Shown here: positions 16,802-25,982 of the stretch, one piece after another | Position numbering within the stretch: position 1 is the stretch's first letter | Layout: each line of letters starts with the position of its first letter | Assembly: GCA_014896295.1 (NCBI GenBank) | Contig: JADBKR010000002.1 | Coordinates: forward strand, 1-64,000 | DNA length: 64,000 nucleotides | Reading direction: 5' to 3' | Source of the DNA: Limnochordaceae bacterium | GTDB taxonomy: Bacteria; Bacillota; Limnochordia; Limnochordales; Geochordaceae | Notes under the pieces: generated by a model | Databases searched by the model: none | Seen by the model: the letters and a program-made list of their open reading frames with translations, nothing else | What the model was told of the DNA's origin: nothing | Made by a program: the position numbers and the translations under genes

Positions 16802-19800
16802 CGACCCGCCCCCTGGCCGGCGGCCACCGCAAGATGCTCCCTCCCGGCAATGCCGCCCCCCTCGGCGGCCGGCCCGGTGCCCCCGCCCTCATCGCCCGCG
16901 CCCTCGAGCAGCTGCGGCGGCCGGCCGGTGATCCCGGCAATCGCCGCGATCAACTCCGGCACCGGATCCACCCACAGCGTCCGGGTCACCGCAGCGAGCT
17001 GGCGCCGGCTGCCGCTCGCCACCTCGATGACGACCGGCGTCTGGCCAGGATGCTCGCGCAGCGCCTCGGCCACCCGCTCCACCAGCTGCTCCGTGGACCG
17101 CCGCCCGCTCTCCGGCTCACGCCCTAATGGTATCACCAGCAGCCGGTCGAGGGGCATGGCCCTGTCTCCGATGATCTTGATCGACCCATCGTCGTCCTGG
17201 CTGATGGTGCCCCATACCAGCGCCGGCATCCCGGCCTGCACGTCGGCGAACTGATCCATGCTGCGAGGGAAGACGAGCACCTCGACACTTCCTGTCTCGT
17301 CTTCCAGCAACACCCGGCGCATCGTGCTCCCCGATCGGGTGCTGACCCGCCGGTCCGACTGCAGCAGGCCGGCCACCGCCACGCCCGCGCCCTCCTGGGC
17401 CAGTTCGCCGAGGTCGGCCATCGGGCTCGAGCGGAAACGGGCCAGGCGCCGGCGCCACTGCTGCGCAGGATGGCCGGAGAGGTAGAAGCCCAGCACCTCG
17501 CGTTCCCAGGCGAGCCGCTCCGGCACCGGAGCCTCGGGCACCAGGGGCAAGAGATCGGCGCCGAAGCCCGGCCCGCCGCCGGCGCCCGCTCCGCTCTCGG
17601 CGAACAGGTCCAGCGACGCCTGGTCCACCTGGGCGGCCGCCGACGACCGGCGCGCCTGGCAGTACTCCCACGCATCCTTCAGGCCGGCCAGCAAGGCGTT
17701 GCGGTTGCCGAACGCATCCAGCGCGCCCGCCTTGATGAGGCTCTCGACGACGCGCTGGTTGAAGGCGCCGGGGGAGGACGCCTCCTGCAGGGTGCGGCCG
17801 CAGAAGTCGCGCAGCCCCTTGAACGGCCCGCCCTGCTTCCTCGCCCGGAGGATGGCCTCTACCGCCGGCTGCCCCACGTGCTTGACCGCCAGCAGGCCGA
17901 AGCGAATGGCGCCGCCCTCCGGCCAGAACTCGCCCCGGCTGTCGTTGACCGAAGGGGGGAGGATGGGCACGCCGGCCTCCCGGGCAGCGTCCAAATACAG
18001 CTTGACCTTGTCGCTGTTGCCCGCCACGCTGGTCAACAGCGCCGCCATGAACTCCACCGGGTAGTGGGCCTTGAGATACGCCGTCTGGTAGCTGATGAGC
18101 GCATAAGCCGCCGAGTGGGCCACGTTGAAAGCGTACTGCGCGAACCGTTCGATTTCGGCAAAGAGTTCCTCGGCCAGGGAGCGCTCGTACCCCTTGCCGA
18201 CCATCCCCTCGATGAACCGCTGCTTTTCCCGGGCCATCTCCTCGGGCTTCTTCTTGCCCATCGCCTTGCGCAGCACGTCCGCCTGCCCCGGCGTGTAGCC
18301 GGCCAGCTGCGTGGCGATGCGCATGACTTGCTCCTGATAGACGATGATCCCGTAGGTCTCCCGCAGGATCGGCTCGAGCGCCGGGTGCGCGTACCGGATC
18401 TCCTGCCGGCCGTGCCGGCGCGCGATGAAGTCCCCCAAAAACTGCAGAGGCCCCGGGCGTCCCAGGGCCAGCGCTGCCACGAGATCGCTGAACTTGTCGG
18501 GCTGAAGGTCCCGCATGACGCCCTTGAACAGGCGGCTTTCGAGCTGGAAGACGCCCTCCGTCTCCCCCTTGCTCAGCATGGCGTACACCGCCGGATCGTC
18601 GAGCGGGAGGTTGTCGACGTCGAGGCGCTTGCCGTGCTGGCGCTCGATGAGGTCCACGGCCGCCCGGATGACGGTCAGGTTACGCAGCCCCAGGAAGTCC
18701 ATCTTGAGCAGGCCCAGCTCTTCCAGGTGCTCCATGGGGAACTGCGTCACCGCCGCCCCGTCGCTCGTGCGGGCAAGCGGCACCATGTCGGCCAGGGGCC
18801 GCGGCGCAATCACCACGCCGGCCGCGTGCATCGAGAGATGGCGCGGGAAACCCTCCACCTGGCGGGCCAGGTCGATGAGGCGCCGCACCGTCGCGTCGGA
18901 CTCGTAGCGCTGCCGCAGCTCTTCAGACTCGGCGAGCGCCTGCTCGAGGGTCACCCCCGGGCCGGACGGCACCAGCTTGGCCAGCCGGTCCACCTCCGCG
19001 TACGGGATCTGCAGCACCCGGCCCACGTCGCGGATGGACGCCCGGGCCGCCATCGTCCCGAAGGTGGCGATCTGCGCCACCCGGTCCTTGCCGTAGCGGC
19101 GCACCACGTACTCGATGACCTCGTCCCGGCGGTCGTCGGCGAAGTCGATGTCGATGTCGGGCATGGAGACCCGCTCCGGGTTGAGGAACCGCTCGAAGAT
19201 CATGCCGTGGTGCAGCGGGTTGATGTTGGTGATGCCGAGGCAGTACCCCACCAGGCTGCCGGCCGCCGACCCTCGCCCCGGGCCGACGGGGATGCCGCTC
19301 CTTCTCGCGTAGTTGACGAAGTCCTGCACGATGAGGAAGTAGCCGGCGAAGCCCGTCTGCTGGATGATGCCCAGCTCGTAGTCGAGGCGCTGGCGCACCT
19401 CGTCGTCCATCTCGCCGAAACGGCGACGGGCCCCCTCGTACGCAAGCTGGCGCAGGTACTCGTCGGCGCTCTCCCCGTGCGGCGTCTCGAAAGCCGGCAG
19501 CTCCGGGCGGCCCAGCTTGAGCTCCACGTTGCACCGCTCGGCCACCTCGAGCGTCCGATCGCACGCCTCGGGGACATCGGCGAAGAGCTGCCGCATCTCG
19601 TCGGGGCTGCGGAAGTAGAACTGGTCGGTGGCGAAGCGCAGCCGATTGGGATCGCTCAAGTACTTGCCGGTCTGGATACAGAGCAAGACGTCGTGGAAGG
19701 CCGCGTCCTCCCGGCGCAGGTAGTGCGTGTCGTTGGTGGCGATCACCGGCAACTTCCACTCCCGGGCCATGGCCACCAGGCGCGCGTTGAGCCCCTCCTG

Positions 19801-20352
19801 GCCGTCGACGCCGTTTCGTTGCAGCTCCACGTAGAAGTGGTCGCGGCCGAAGATGTCGAGATAGCGGCCCAGAGCTGCCCGAGCGCCCTCTTCGTCCCCC
19901 TCGAGCAAGAGCGCGCTCACCTCGGCCGACATGCACCCGGTGGTACCGATGAGGCCCCGAGAGTGCGCGGCGAGCACCTCGTGATCGATGCGCGGCTTGT
20001 AGTAGAAGCCCTCCAGGAAGCCGATGGTGGAGAGCTTCATCAGATTGCGCAGGCCTTCTTCGTTCTCAGCCAGCACCAGCAGGTGGTGTGCGGCGTCGCC
20101 GGGCCCGCCGCTCTTGTCGTGGCGGCTCTTGGGTGCCAGATACAGCTCCGCACCCAGGATCGGCTTGATGCCGGCGGCTTTCGCGGCCTTGTAAAACTCC
20201 ACGAGGCCGTACAGCGCGCCGTGATCCGTGACGGCAACGGCCGGCATCCCGAAAGAGACGGCCTGCTTGACCAATTCGTCGACGCGGCACGCCCCGTCGA
20301 GCAAGCTGTACTGCGTGTGGTTGTGAAGGTGCACGAAAGTGCCGGATGCCAT
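16798..20352 (-). CDS. dnaE: DNA polymerase III subunit alpha (DnaE)
   Basis: 1184 residues from ATG 20352, chosen because the PHP domain begins right there: FVHLHNHTQYSLLDGACRVD and AVAVTDHGALYG. The C-family polymerase core has PVGPGRGSAAGSLVGYCLGI, the catalytic MPDIDIDFADDRRDEVIEYV (two Asp), and VVIAPRPLADMVPL, then an HhH segment and an OB fold (LPLVPEAPVPERLAWEREVL, VAVAGLLQSDRRVSTRSGS). It replicates DNA. The C-terminal 30 residues are Gly/Ala-rich and unusual. It heads the minus-strand unit running into pgpA, mtrB and accDA, and diverges from ytrH with only 53 bases between starts. Confidence 0.97.
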   Translation of the reverse strand: MASGTFVHLHNHTQYSLLDGACRVDELVKQAVSFGMPAVAVTDHGALYGLVEFYKAAKAAGIKPILGAELYLAPKSRHDKSGGPGDAAHHLLVLAENEEGLRNLMKLSTIGFLEGFYYKPRIDHEVLAAHSRGLIGTTGCMSAEVSALLLEGDEEGARAALGRYLDIFGRDHFYVELQRNGVDGQEGLNARLVAMAREWKLPVIATNDTHYLRREDAAFHDVLLCIQTGKYLSDPNRLRFATDQFYFRSPDEMRQLFADVPEACDRTLEVAERCNVELKLGRPELPAFETPHGESADEYLRQLAYEGARRRFGEMDDEVRQRLDYELGIIQQTGFAGYFLIVQDFVNYARRSGIPVGPGRGSAAGSLVGYCLGITNINPLHHGMIFERFLNPERVSMPDIDIDFADDRRDEVIEYVVRRYGKDRVAQIATFGTMAARASIRDVGRVLQIPYAEVDRLAKLVPSGPGVTLEQALAESEELRQRYESDATVRRLIDLARQVEGFPRHLSMHAAGVVIAPRPLADMVPLARTSDGAAVTQFPMEHLEELGLLKMDFLGLRNLTVIRAAVDLIERQHGKRLDVDNLPLDDPAVYAMLSKGETEGVFQLESRLFKGVMRDLQPDKFSDLVAALALGRPGPLQFLGDFIARRHGRQEIRYAHPALEPILRETYGIIVYQEQVMRIATQLAGYTPGQADVLRKAMGKKKPEEMAREKQRFIEGMVGKGYERSLAEELFAEIERFAQYAFNVAHSAAYALISYQTAYLKAHYPVEFMAALLTSVAGNSDKVKLYLDAAREAGVPILPPSVNDSRGEFWPEGGAIRFGLLAVKHVGQPAVEAILRARKQGGPFKGLRDFCGRTLQEASSPGAFNQRVVESLIKAGALDAFGNRNALLAGLKDAWEYCQARRSSAAAQVDQASLDLFAESGAGAGGGPGFGADLLPLVPEAPVPERLAWEREVLGFYLSGHPAQQWRRRLARFRSSPMADLGELAQEGAGVAVAGLLQSDRRVSTRSGSTMRRVLLEDETGSVEVLVFPRSMDQFADVQAGMPALVWGTISQDDDGSIKIIGDRAMPLDRLLVIPLGREPESGRRSTEQLVERVAEALREHPGQTPVVIEVASGSRRQLAAVTRTLWVDPVPELIAAIAGITGRPPQLLEGAGDEGGGTGPAAEGGGIAGREHLAVAAGQGAGR

Positions 20353-20405
20353 CGGTGCGTTCCCATCCTGCCCGTCGATCTCGGCGCATACAGATGGAGC
20401 CAGCC

Positions 20406-20738
20406 ATGACAGGCGACGCACGCCAAACCCTACATCAGGTCGTCACCGCGCTCTTCCTGGCGCTGGGGGTCGTCATCGGCGGCAGCCTCGTGGGCGGCTT
20501 GAGCGCGCTCGCCACCGGACGCCCGCCCATTGCCACCATACAGGAGCTTGCCAGGACGATCAAGCTGTGGGCCATCGTGGTAGCCATCGGGGGCTCCTTT
20601 CCCACCATCCAGGCCATCGAATCCGGCCTCTTCTCGGGACAACCTGGCGTCTTGATGCGCCAGGTGGTCGTGATCCTGGCGAGCCTGGCAGGAGCCCAGC
20701 TCGGCCAGTGGATCGTGGTCACCGTGACGGGCGGATGA
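20406..20738 (+). CDS. ytrH: YtrH-family sporulation protein
   Basis: 110 residues from ATG 20406, preceded by GGAG. Three hydrophobic segments are visible: LFLALGVVIGGSLVGGLSAL, a KLWAIVVAIGGSFPTIQAIE segment, and LMRQVVVILASLAGAQLGQW. The VTALFLALGVVIGGSLVGG start and IGGSF..I..IE motif match YtrH, an inner forespore/mother-cell membrane protein under the mother-cell sporulation factor sigma-E in Bacillus. As in Bacillus, it lies beside dnaE and ahead of ytrI. It is good evidence that the organism forms endospores. Confidence 0.88.
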   Translation: MTGDARQTLHQVVTALFLALGVVIGGSLVGGLSALATGRPPIATIQELARTIKLWAIVVAIGGSFPTIQAIESGLFSGQPGVLMRQVVVILASLAGAQLGQWIVVTVTGG

Positions 20739-20771
20739 GGGGCTCGAGCCGGCGAGAGGGCGTCGAGGACC

Positions 20772-21263
20772 GTGAGCGGTAGCGCCCGGTGGGTCCGCTT
20801 CCACGTGGTCTCCTGGAGGCGTCTTTTGGCGTGGCTCGCCGTCTTCGCGCTGGGGACGACGGCGGGGTCCACGTGGGCCACGGTGCGCATCGGCCACCAG
20901 GTCGACGCACTGGCGCGCCAGCGGGACCTCCTCGAACAGCGCGCCGCGGACCTCGAGGCCCGCATGGAGAAGCTCCAGCAAAGCCTCTCCGAACGCCGCC
21001 TCCGCCCTCTGCGGAGCATCGAGGTGAAGCTGGCGGGCCTCGACCCGGCGGACGAACTCACGCTCGTCCGGGAGATTCGCAAGCTGCTACAGGGCCTGAT
21101 AGGCCGGCCCGTCGACCAGGTCGACCCGGCCCTGGTGGCGCAGATCCTCGACGGGCGCCTCGTGAGCGCGGGCGGCCGCGCCGTGAGCCTGGCCCTGCGC
21201 CAGGTCTGGGTCACCGACAGCTTGACGGTCTGGGTCGACGTGCGGGCCGCCCTGCCGCGGTGA
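20772..21263 (+). CDS. ytrI: YtrI-like sporulation membrane protein
   Basis: 163 residues from GTG 20772, 33 bases after ytrH. One N-terminal transmembrane segment (LLAWLAVFALGTTAGSTWAT) is followed by a coiled coil (residues 40-75, ALARQRDLLEQRAADLEARM). A small globular domain follows: VKLAGLDPADELTLVREIRK, IGRPVDQVDPALVAQILDGR and a closing ALRQVWVTDSLTVWVDVR strand pair. Position, topology and the final domain match YtrI, partner of YtrH in sporulation. Direct sequence similarity to Bacillus YtrI is modest, so the call rests partly on gene order. Confidence 0.75.
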   Translation: MSGSARWVRFHVVSWRRLLAWLAVFALGTTAGSTWATVRIGHQVDALARQRDLLEQRAADLEARMEKLQQSLSERRLRPLRSIEVKLAGLDPADELTLVREIRKLLQGLIGRPVDQVDPALVAQILDGRLVSAGGRAVSLALRQVWVTDSLTVWVDVRAALPR

Positions 21264-21286
21264 ACGGCCGCCCGAGCCTCGGAAGC

Positions 21287-22807
21287 CTAAGGCGAGCCGG
21301 CGAGTTCTTGGGTGATGGGCTCGAAGTCGACGGCCGCATACCCCAGCCGGCGGGCCAGTTCGTCGCCGGTGTCCCGCTGCCCGGAGGCCCATAGTTCCCG
21401 CAGGAAGTCGCCGGCCTCCCGCCGGGTGAACCAGGCGCGGCCGAAGCGGCTTACGAGCCGTTCTCGCAGCATGACCTCGAGCGCCCAGGCGCGCAGGTAC
21501 TCGGCCACGTAAAACCCCGCATCCACGTCGGCCAGGTAGTCGACCCTCCCGTACTGGATGCCCGTGGCCTCGGTCAGGATCGAGTCGTAGCGCCCCGGCA
21601 TGGGACCGAGCGAAGGCGACTGGTGGAGCTCGAGCTCGTAGAGGAGCTTGGCGGCGTACCGGCGCAGGAAGTAGAGCCGGTCGAGGCGCGTGAAGGCCGT
21701 GTACGCCGCGATCTGGGCGGGGGACGCCCCCAGCACCTTCTCCAGCCACTCCGGGTTGGTCGTGAGGTACTCGAAGAGGAAGGCGAAGCACTCGGTCACC
21801 GAATTGTCGCCGAGGTACCGGTACTCCGCCGGGAGATCGGCCCGGGTATGGGCGAAGTGCTCCATGTGCCCGGCCTCGTGGAGCAGGGCGTGGTAGTCGT
21901 CCTGGCCTCCTTGCGGCAGGATCACCAGACGCACGTCGGCCGGCACCCGCACCGGCGCGCAAAAGGCCCGGGGCGACTTTTGAGGGCGGGGCTCGGTATC
22001 GAGGTGCACGTTGGGCTGAGAGCCCAGCGCGATCCCGAGGCCCGCCAGGGTTTGCTCGAGCGCCGGGACCAGCCGCTCCTTGGGAAACATCGGGTCGAAC
22101 GCCGTGGCCCGCAGCATCCAGGCCACGTCGTGCTTGCGGGCGACGCCGAAGCCGACCCCGGCCCGCTCTTCGAGGGCCGGCTCGAAGTGCGTGCGGTAGG
22201 CTTGCTCCGTCCGGGAGAGGAACCGGGTCATCGTTCGCCCGAGGGCTGCAAAGTCGATGCGCTTGAGCTCCTGGTACATGGCCAGGGAGGTGAGGTACCC
22301 CAGGGAACGTACCAGCTCCCGGTGCCGCTCCCATATCGCCTCCCTGTCGGGATTGAGCTCCGCCACGAACGCCTGGCGAGCCTCGTACAGCCGGTCGCGC
22401 CGGGCCCGGTCCGGTTCGTTGGCCAGCCGCACGGAGACCGTCCGAAAGGGCAGCTCCTCGCCGTCGAAACGAATCACGCCCTGGGTCTCCCTGGTGACGA
22501 GGGCGTCGACCATCTCCTTGACGGCGCCCTCGAGATAGCCTGCCACCAGGAAATCCAGAAGGTAGCGCCACCGACGCTGCCGCTCCGCGTCATTGGGCTG
22601 CTGCAGGGCCTTGCGCACCCGCTCCACCGTGGCGACGTCGAACAGATGGGCGAATCGTTCGTAAATCGGGCTCAGCTGCAGCTCCGGCTTGAGGCCGGCC
22701 CCGTTTTGGTAGTACTCTTCGGTGGTCTCGCCGAGGAACGTCTCGACATCCCCGGACAGCGCGTCCAGAGACGGTTGGCCTTCGTCAAACGCTGCCATGC
22801 GCGGCAT
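21287..22807 (-). CDS. M3-like zinc metallopeptidase (oligoendopeptidase-type)
   Basis: 506 residues from ATG 22807; the ATG nine bases on is an alternative and both lie after GGGGAGGG. The zinc site H310-E-A-G-H314, within LLHEAGHMEHFAH, is the HExxH motif of clan MA, with a plausible third ligand at E339 (NSVTECFAFLFEYL). The whole protein is helical, as in M3 and related peptidases. The motif is HEAGH rather than the classical HEFGH of PepF, so it belongs to a divergent M3-like branch. No signal peptide is seen, so it probably cleaves peptides in the cytoplasm. Its end lies 23 bases from the ytrI end (convergent). Confidence 0.85.
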   Translation of the reverse strand: MPRMAAFDEGQPSLDALSGDVETFLGETTEEYYQNGAGLKPELQLSPIYERFAHLFDVATVERVRKALQQPNDAERQRRWRYLLDFLVAGYLEGAVKEMVDALVTRETQGVIRFDGEELPFRTVSVRLANEPDRARRDRLYEARQAFVAELNPDREAIWERHRELVRSLGYLTSLAMYQELKRIDFAALGRTMTRFLSRTEQAYRTHFEPALEERAGVGFGVARKHDVAWMLRATAFDPMFPKERLVPALEQTLAGLGIALGSQPNVHLDTEPRPQKSPRAFCAPVRVPADVRLVILPQGGQDDYHALLHEAGHMEHFAHTRADLPAEYRYLGDNSVTECFAFLFEYLTTNPEWLEKVLGASPAQIAAYTAFTRLDRLYFLRRYAAKLLYELELHQSPSLGPMPGRYDSILTEATGIQYGRVDYLADVDAGFYVAEYLRAWALEVMLRERLVSRFGRAWFTRREAGDFLRELWASGQRDTGDELARRLGYAAVDFEPITQELAGSP

Positions 22808-22821
22808 CGCCCTCCCCGCCG

Positions 22822-24168
22822 CTACGAATGGCGGGCCGGGAGTGGCCTTTCGAAGACGGCGCGCCAGTCTTCGGCGACTCCGCCGTCCGGCACGCGCGTA
22901 CCCGGCTCCCGCCGGATCCGGCCCCCGAGCGCTGCTACCTTCGCCTCGAGTGCTTCGTACCCTCTGTCGATCATTTCGGCGTTTTCGATGCGCGTCTCGC
23001 CCTCGGCGGCGAGCGCCGCCAGGAGCAGCGCAGCCCCACCCCGCAGGTCCGTCGCCTCGACGCGGGCCCCGGTGAGGCGAGGCACGCCCCGGATGATGGC
23101 CGTGTCCCTCTCGACCCGGACGTCCGCGCCCATCCGGCGCAGCTCGTCGACGTAGCGAAACCGATCGAAGATGGTCTCCCGCACCATGCTCGTCCCGTCG
23201 GCGATGGTCAGGAGGGCCGCGAAAGGCTGTTGGAGGTCGGTCGGAAAGCCCGGATAGGGCGCCGTCTCCAGGTCGACGGCATGAGGGCGCGCCAAACCGG
23301 GCGGAGTGGACAGCGCCACCATGTCCGGCGTCTGGCGGATCAGGTAGCCGGCCTCCTTGAGCTTGGCCAGGGGCATGTGCAGGTGCTCGGCGAGCGCCCC
23401 GTGAACCGCCACCTCACCCCCGGTGATGGCCCCGGCGACCAGCCACGTGGCGATCTCGATGCGGTCCGGGATGATGGCGTAGCGGCACCCGTGGAGCCCC
23501 TCGACGCCCTCGATCCGGACGATGGGAGTCCCCGCCCCCCGGATCCGGGCGCCCATGAGGTTGAGCAGCGAGGCGACGTCGACCACTTCGGGCTCGAGCG
23601 CGGCGTTTTCCAGCGTCGTCGTGCCCCGGGCGAGCGACGCCGTCATCATCAACTGGATGGTCGTCCCCACGCTGGGCCGGCTCAACTGGATGCTCGCGCC
23701 TGCCAATCCAGACGGCGCGAGCGCTCGCATGCTGCCGCCCTCGATCTGGATGGCCGCTCCCATCGCTTCGAAGCCGCGCAGATGGTAGTCGACCGGGCGG
23801 GAACCGAGCGCACAGCCGCCGGGCAGGGGTACCGTGGCCTCTTTGGCCCTGGCCAGCAAGAGGCCCGCTACGTAGAAGGATGCCCGCATCCGGCGTACCA
23901 GCGTGTAGGGGGCCTCCGTCGAGCGAAGCTCCCCGCCGTACACCGTGACTCCCCCGGGCTCCGGCCCGATTTCGACGCGGACGCCCAGGCTGCGCAGCAA
24001 CTGGATCATGGTCGCCACGTCCGCGTCGGTAGGCACGTGCTCGAGGTGGACGGGCCCACCATCGGCCAGCGCCGCTGCGACCAAAGCGGGCAACGCGCTG
24101 TTCTTGGCGCCGCTGGCCGTGAGTTGTCCCGAAAGGCGTACGCCGCCTTCAACGATGAGATCCGTCAC
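22822..24168 (-). CDS. murA: UDP-N-acetylglucosamine 1-carboxyvinyltransferase (MurA)
   Basis: 448 residues from ATG 24168. It adds enolpyruvate to UDP-GlcNAc, the first committed step of peptidoglycan synthesis. LIVEGGVRLSGQLTASGAKN carries the conserved KN pair; the catalytic Cys is C119 in LPGGCALGSRPVDYH. Further hallmarks are RPSVGTTIQLMMTASLARG, AGAITGGEVAVHG, PYPGFPTDLQQPFAALL and ETIFDRFRYVDELRRMGADV. The protein is complete. It sits 14 bases upstream of the M3 peptidase gene on the same strand. Confidence 0.96.
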   Translation of the reverse strand: MTDLIVEGGVRLSGQLTASGAKNSALPALVAAALADGGPVHLEHVPTDADVATMIQLLRSLGVRVEIGPEPGGVTVYGGELRSTEAPYTLVRRMRASFYVAGLLLARAKEATVPLPGGCALGSRPVDYHLRGFEAMGAAIQIEGGSMRALAPSGLAGASIQLSRPSVGTTIQLMMTASLARGTTTLENAALEPEVVDVASLLNLMGARIRGAGTPIVRIEGVEGLHGCRYAIIPDRIEIATWLVAGAITGGEVAVHGALAEHLHMPLAKLKEAGYLIRQTPDMVALSTPPGLARPHAVDLETAPYPGFPTDLQQPFAALLTIADGTSMVRETIFDRFRYVDELRRMGADVRVERDTAIIRGVPRLTGARVEATDLRGGAALLLAALAAEGETRIENAEMIDRGYEALEAKVAALGGRIRREPGTRVPDGGVAEDWRAVFERPLPARHS

Positions 24169-24334
24169 GTCCTACTATGATTGGCTCCTTTTCGCCGGAT
24201 GCCTGCTTGCCGGCCGTGTCCCACCCCAATATTCGGAGCCCGGAGAGGCCGGTCCGGCCGCCGGAGGAAGAGCGGCAAGCGTTGCCAGCAACTTCCTGGA
24301 TCCGGCGGCCGCCGGTCGCGGCACTCTAGGGTCG

Positions 24335-24820
24335 TCAGCGGGCGCCCCAATGGATCTGGTACACCCAGTTGTGCCCGTTGTTGTTGTCCCAGTGGTTGGC
24401 GGAATCGCGGAAGCAGAACTCGAGGGTACCGAACCCCTTGGCCTCGAGGTGTGCCTCCCAAAGGGGCGTCTGCCCGATCCAGCCGACCTTCTGCATGGGC
24501 ACGTCGTGCACGTCAGACCATCGCCCCGGGCCGAACCCGTAGTGCAAGAAGACCTGATCGGCACCGTGGCGGGCCAGCAGTCCGGAGTACCAGATGGTGA
24601 CGTCCTGGCCGGAGGTTACCGGAGTGGGCTTGACGTAGACGCCGTCGTCCACCTCGCCGAAAGGACGCTCCCGCTCCTCGGCAACGGCCGAAGCCGCCTC
24701 ATGGCCTTCGCTTGCGCCGATCAGGCCGTACTCCTCGTCGCCGGGCCGACCGGCAGGCGTGGCCTCTCTCGTGGAGGTGCCCGTGAAGGCGCGCCGTAGC
24801 GACTGCAGCAGACCGGCCAC
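24335..24820 (-). CDS. Small protein with a CBM25-type starch-binding module
   Basis: 161 residues from GTG 24820, with AAGGGAGGT seven bases upstream. The first 70 residues are low-complexity and charged. The C-terminal 90 residues read VTSGQDVTIWYSGLLARHGA, VFLHYGFGPGRWSDVHDVPM, LWEAHLEAKGFGTLEFCFRD and SANHWDNNNGHNWVYQIH. This is the CBM25/CBM53-type module that binds starch and glycogen, with its conserved aromatic residues and the terminal WDNN.G.NW. No catalytic domain or signal peptide is present, so it may tether to intracellular glycogen. It stands alone between murA and tRNA-Gln. Confidence 0.75.
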   Translation of the reverse strand: MAGLLQSLRRAFTGTSTREATPAGRPGDEEYGLIGASEGHEAASAVAEERERPFGEVDDGVYVKPTPVTSGQDVTIWYSGLLARHGADQVFLHYGFGPGRWSDVHDVPMQKVGWIGQTPLWEAHLEAKGFGTLEFCFRDSANHWDNNNGHNWVYQIHWGAR

Positions 24821-25032
24821 TCCACCACCTCCCTTCTCTAGGCCTTGCGCTCGCTCCGAGGGTAGAGTGCGCGGCCCGGCCGTCCGCCATGGGGTAAGTC
24901 GCAGGGTCCGTGACCATTCGGTAGCCGCCCAGGCAAGGGTGGCACATCGATCCAGCCCCGCCGGTCGTTGCTCGCCGTTGCCTTGACCCACGGCGGGACG
25001 GATGCTAGAATGCGTTCGGCCCTTCTCCCCGC

Positions 25033-25106
25033 TGGGGGATGGTGTAACGGCAACACGCGTGGCTCTGGACCACGTAATCCAGGTTCGAATCCTGGTCCCC
25101 CAGCCA
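25033..25106 (+). tRNA. tRNA-Gln (anticodon CTG)
   Basis: 74 bases including encoded CCA. The acceptor TGGGGGA pairs with TCCCCCA, the discriminator is G, and the anticodon loop CTCTGGA sits between CGTGG and CCACG. The T arm CCAGG-TTCGAAT-CCTGG is intact. The next gene begins within about 75 bases on the same strand. Confidence 0.96.
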
Positions 25107-25181
25107 ATGCGAGGACTTCCAGACCCGGCCACGAGCGGAGGTCGTCCGCCGTGCAATCACGGAGCGTCGCGCTACACACCC

Positions 25182-25946
25182 GTGTTCCATCCCGCCCGCC
25201 CGGTCGTCTTGCTACACGCGTTCCCCCTCCATGCCGGGATGTGGCAACCTCAGATGCAGGCGTTGGCGGAGCGGGGCTTCTCTGCGGTGGCCGTGGACCT
25301 GCCCGGCTTCGGCTCGAGCCCGCTCCGGGACGAGCAGGACCTGGACGGCTTCGCCGCGCGCGTGCTGGAGGTGCTGGACGGGCTACAGGTGGAGCGCGCC
25401 GCTTTCGTCGGGCTCAGCATGGGCGGTTACGTCCTGTTTCGCTTGTGGCAACAGGCCCCTCACCGCATCGGGGCCCTGGTGCTCGCCGACACCCGGGCCG
25501 AGGCGGACAGCCCCGAGGCTCGGGAGCGCCGGTACGCCCAGGCATCTCAGGTGGCGGTCCTCGGGGTGGAGGCCATCCTGGAGGGGTTCGTGGCCGGCGC
25601 TCTGGGACGGGCGACTCTGGATGGCCGTCCCGGAGTGGTCGAGACCGTGAGACGGCTCGTGCGGGAGGCGCGGCCGGCCGGGGTCGTCAACGCCCTTCGG
25701 GCCATGGCGGTGCGCCCCGACTCCACGCCCCTGCTGCCCCGGATCACCGTACCCACCCTGGTCGTGGTAGGCGAGCAAGACGGCCTCACCCCGCCCGACG
25801 TGGCCCGCCGCATGGCGGCCGCCGTTCCCGGCGCGACGCTTTCGGTGGTGCCGGAAGCAGGGCACCTCTCCAGTTTGGAAGCGCCCGGCACCTTCAACCG
25901 GCAGCTGCTGGACTTCCTGGAAACGAGCGGCTTCTGGAGGGCCTGA
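25182..25946 (+). CDS. Alpha/beta-fold hydrolase
   Basis: About 254 residues from GTG 25182. An in-frame ATG at 25107 abuts the tRNA-Gln CCA and lacks a ribosome site, so the later start is preferred, though its own site is weak. VVLLHAFPLHAGMW holds the oxyanion region and VGLSMGGYVLFRLW the nucleophile elbow G-x-S-M-G. Asp in VVVGEQDGLTPPD and His in VVPEAGHLSSLE complete the triad. These features match the large family that includes haloperoxidase-like and BioH-like esterases; substrate is unknown. It may be read through from the tRNA promoter. Confidence 0.88.
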   Translation: MFHPARPVVLLHAFPLHAGMWQPQMQALAERGFSAVAVDLPGFGSSPLRDEQDLDGFAARVLEVLDGLQVERAAFVGLSMGGYVLFRLWQQAPHRIGALVLADTRAEADSPEARERRYAQASQVAVLGVEAILEGFVAGALGRATLDGRPGVVETVRRLVREARPAGVVNALRAMAVRPDSTPLLPRITVPTLVVVGEQDGLTPPDVARRMAAAVPGATLSVVPEAGHLSSLEAPGTFNRQLLDFLETSGFWRA

Positions 25947-25982
25947 CCGGACAACAGGCCGCGTCCGCCGTCGCCGCAGCGC

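Noticed and set aside
17470-20409. Very long open frame antisense to dnaE
   Set aside because: It mirrors the coding frame of dnaE. Long antisense frames are normal in high-G+C genes, and the translation has no motifs.
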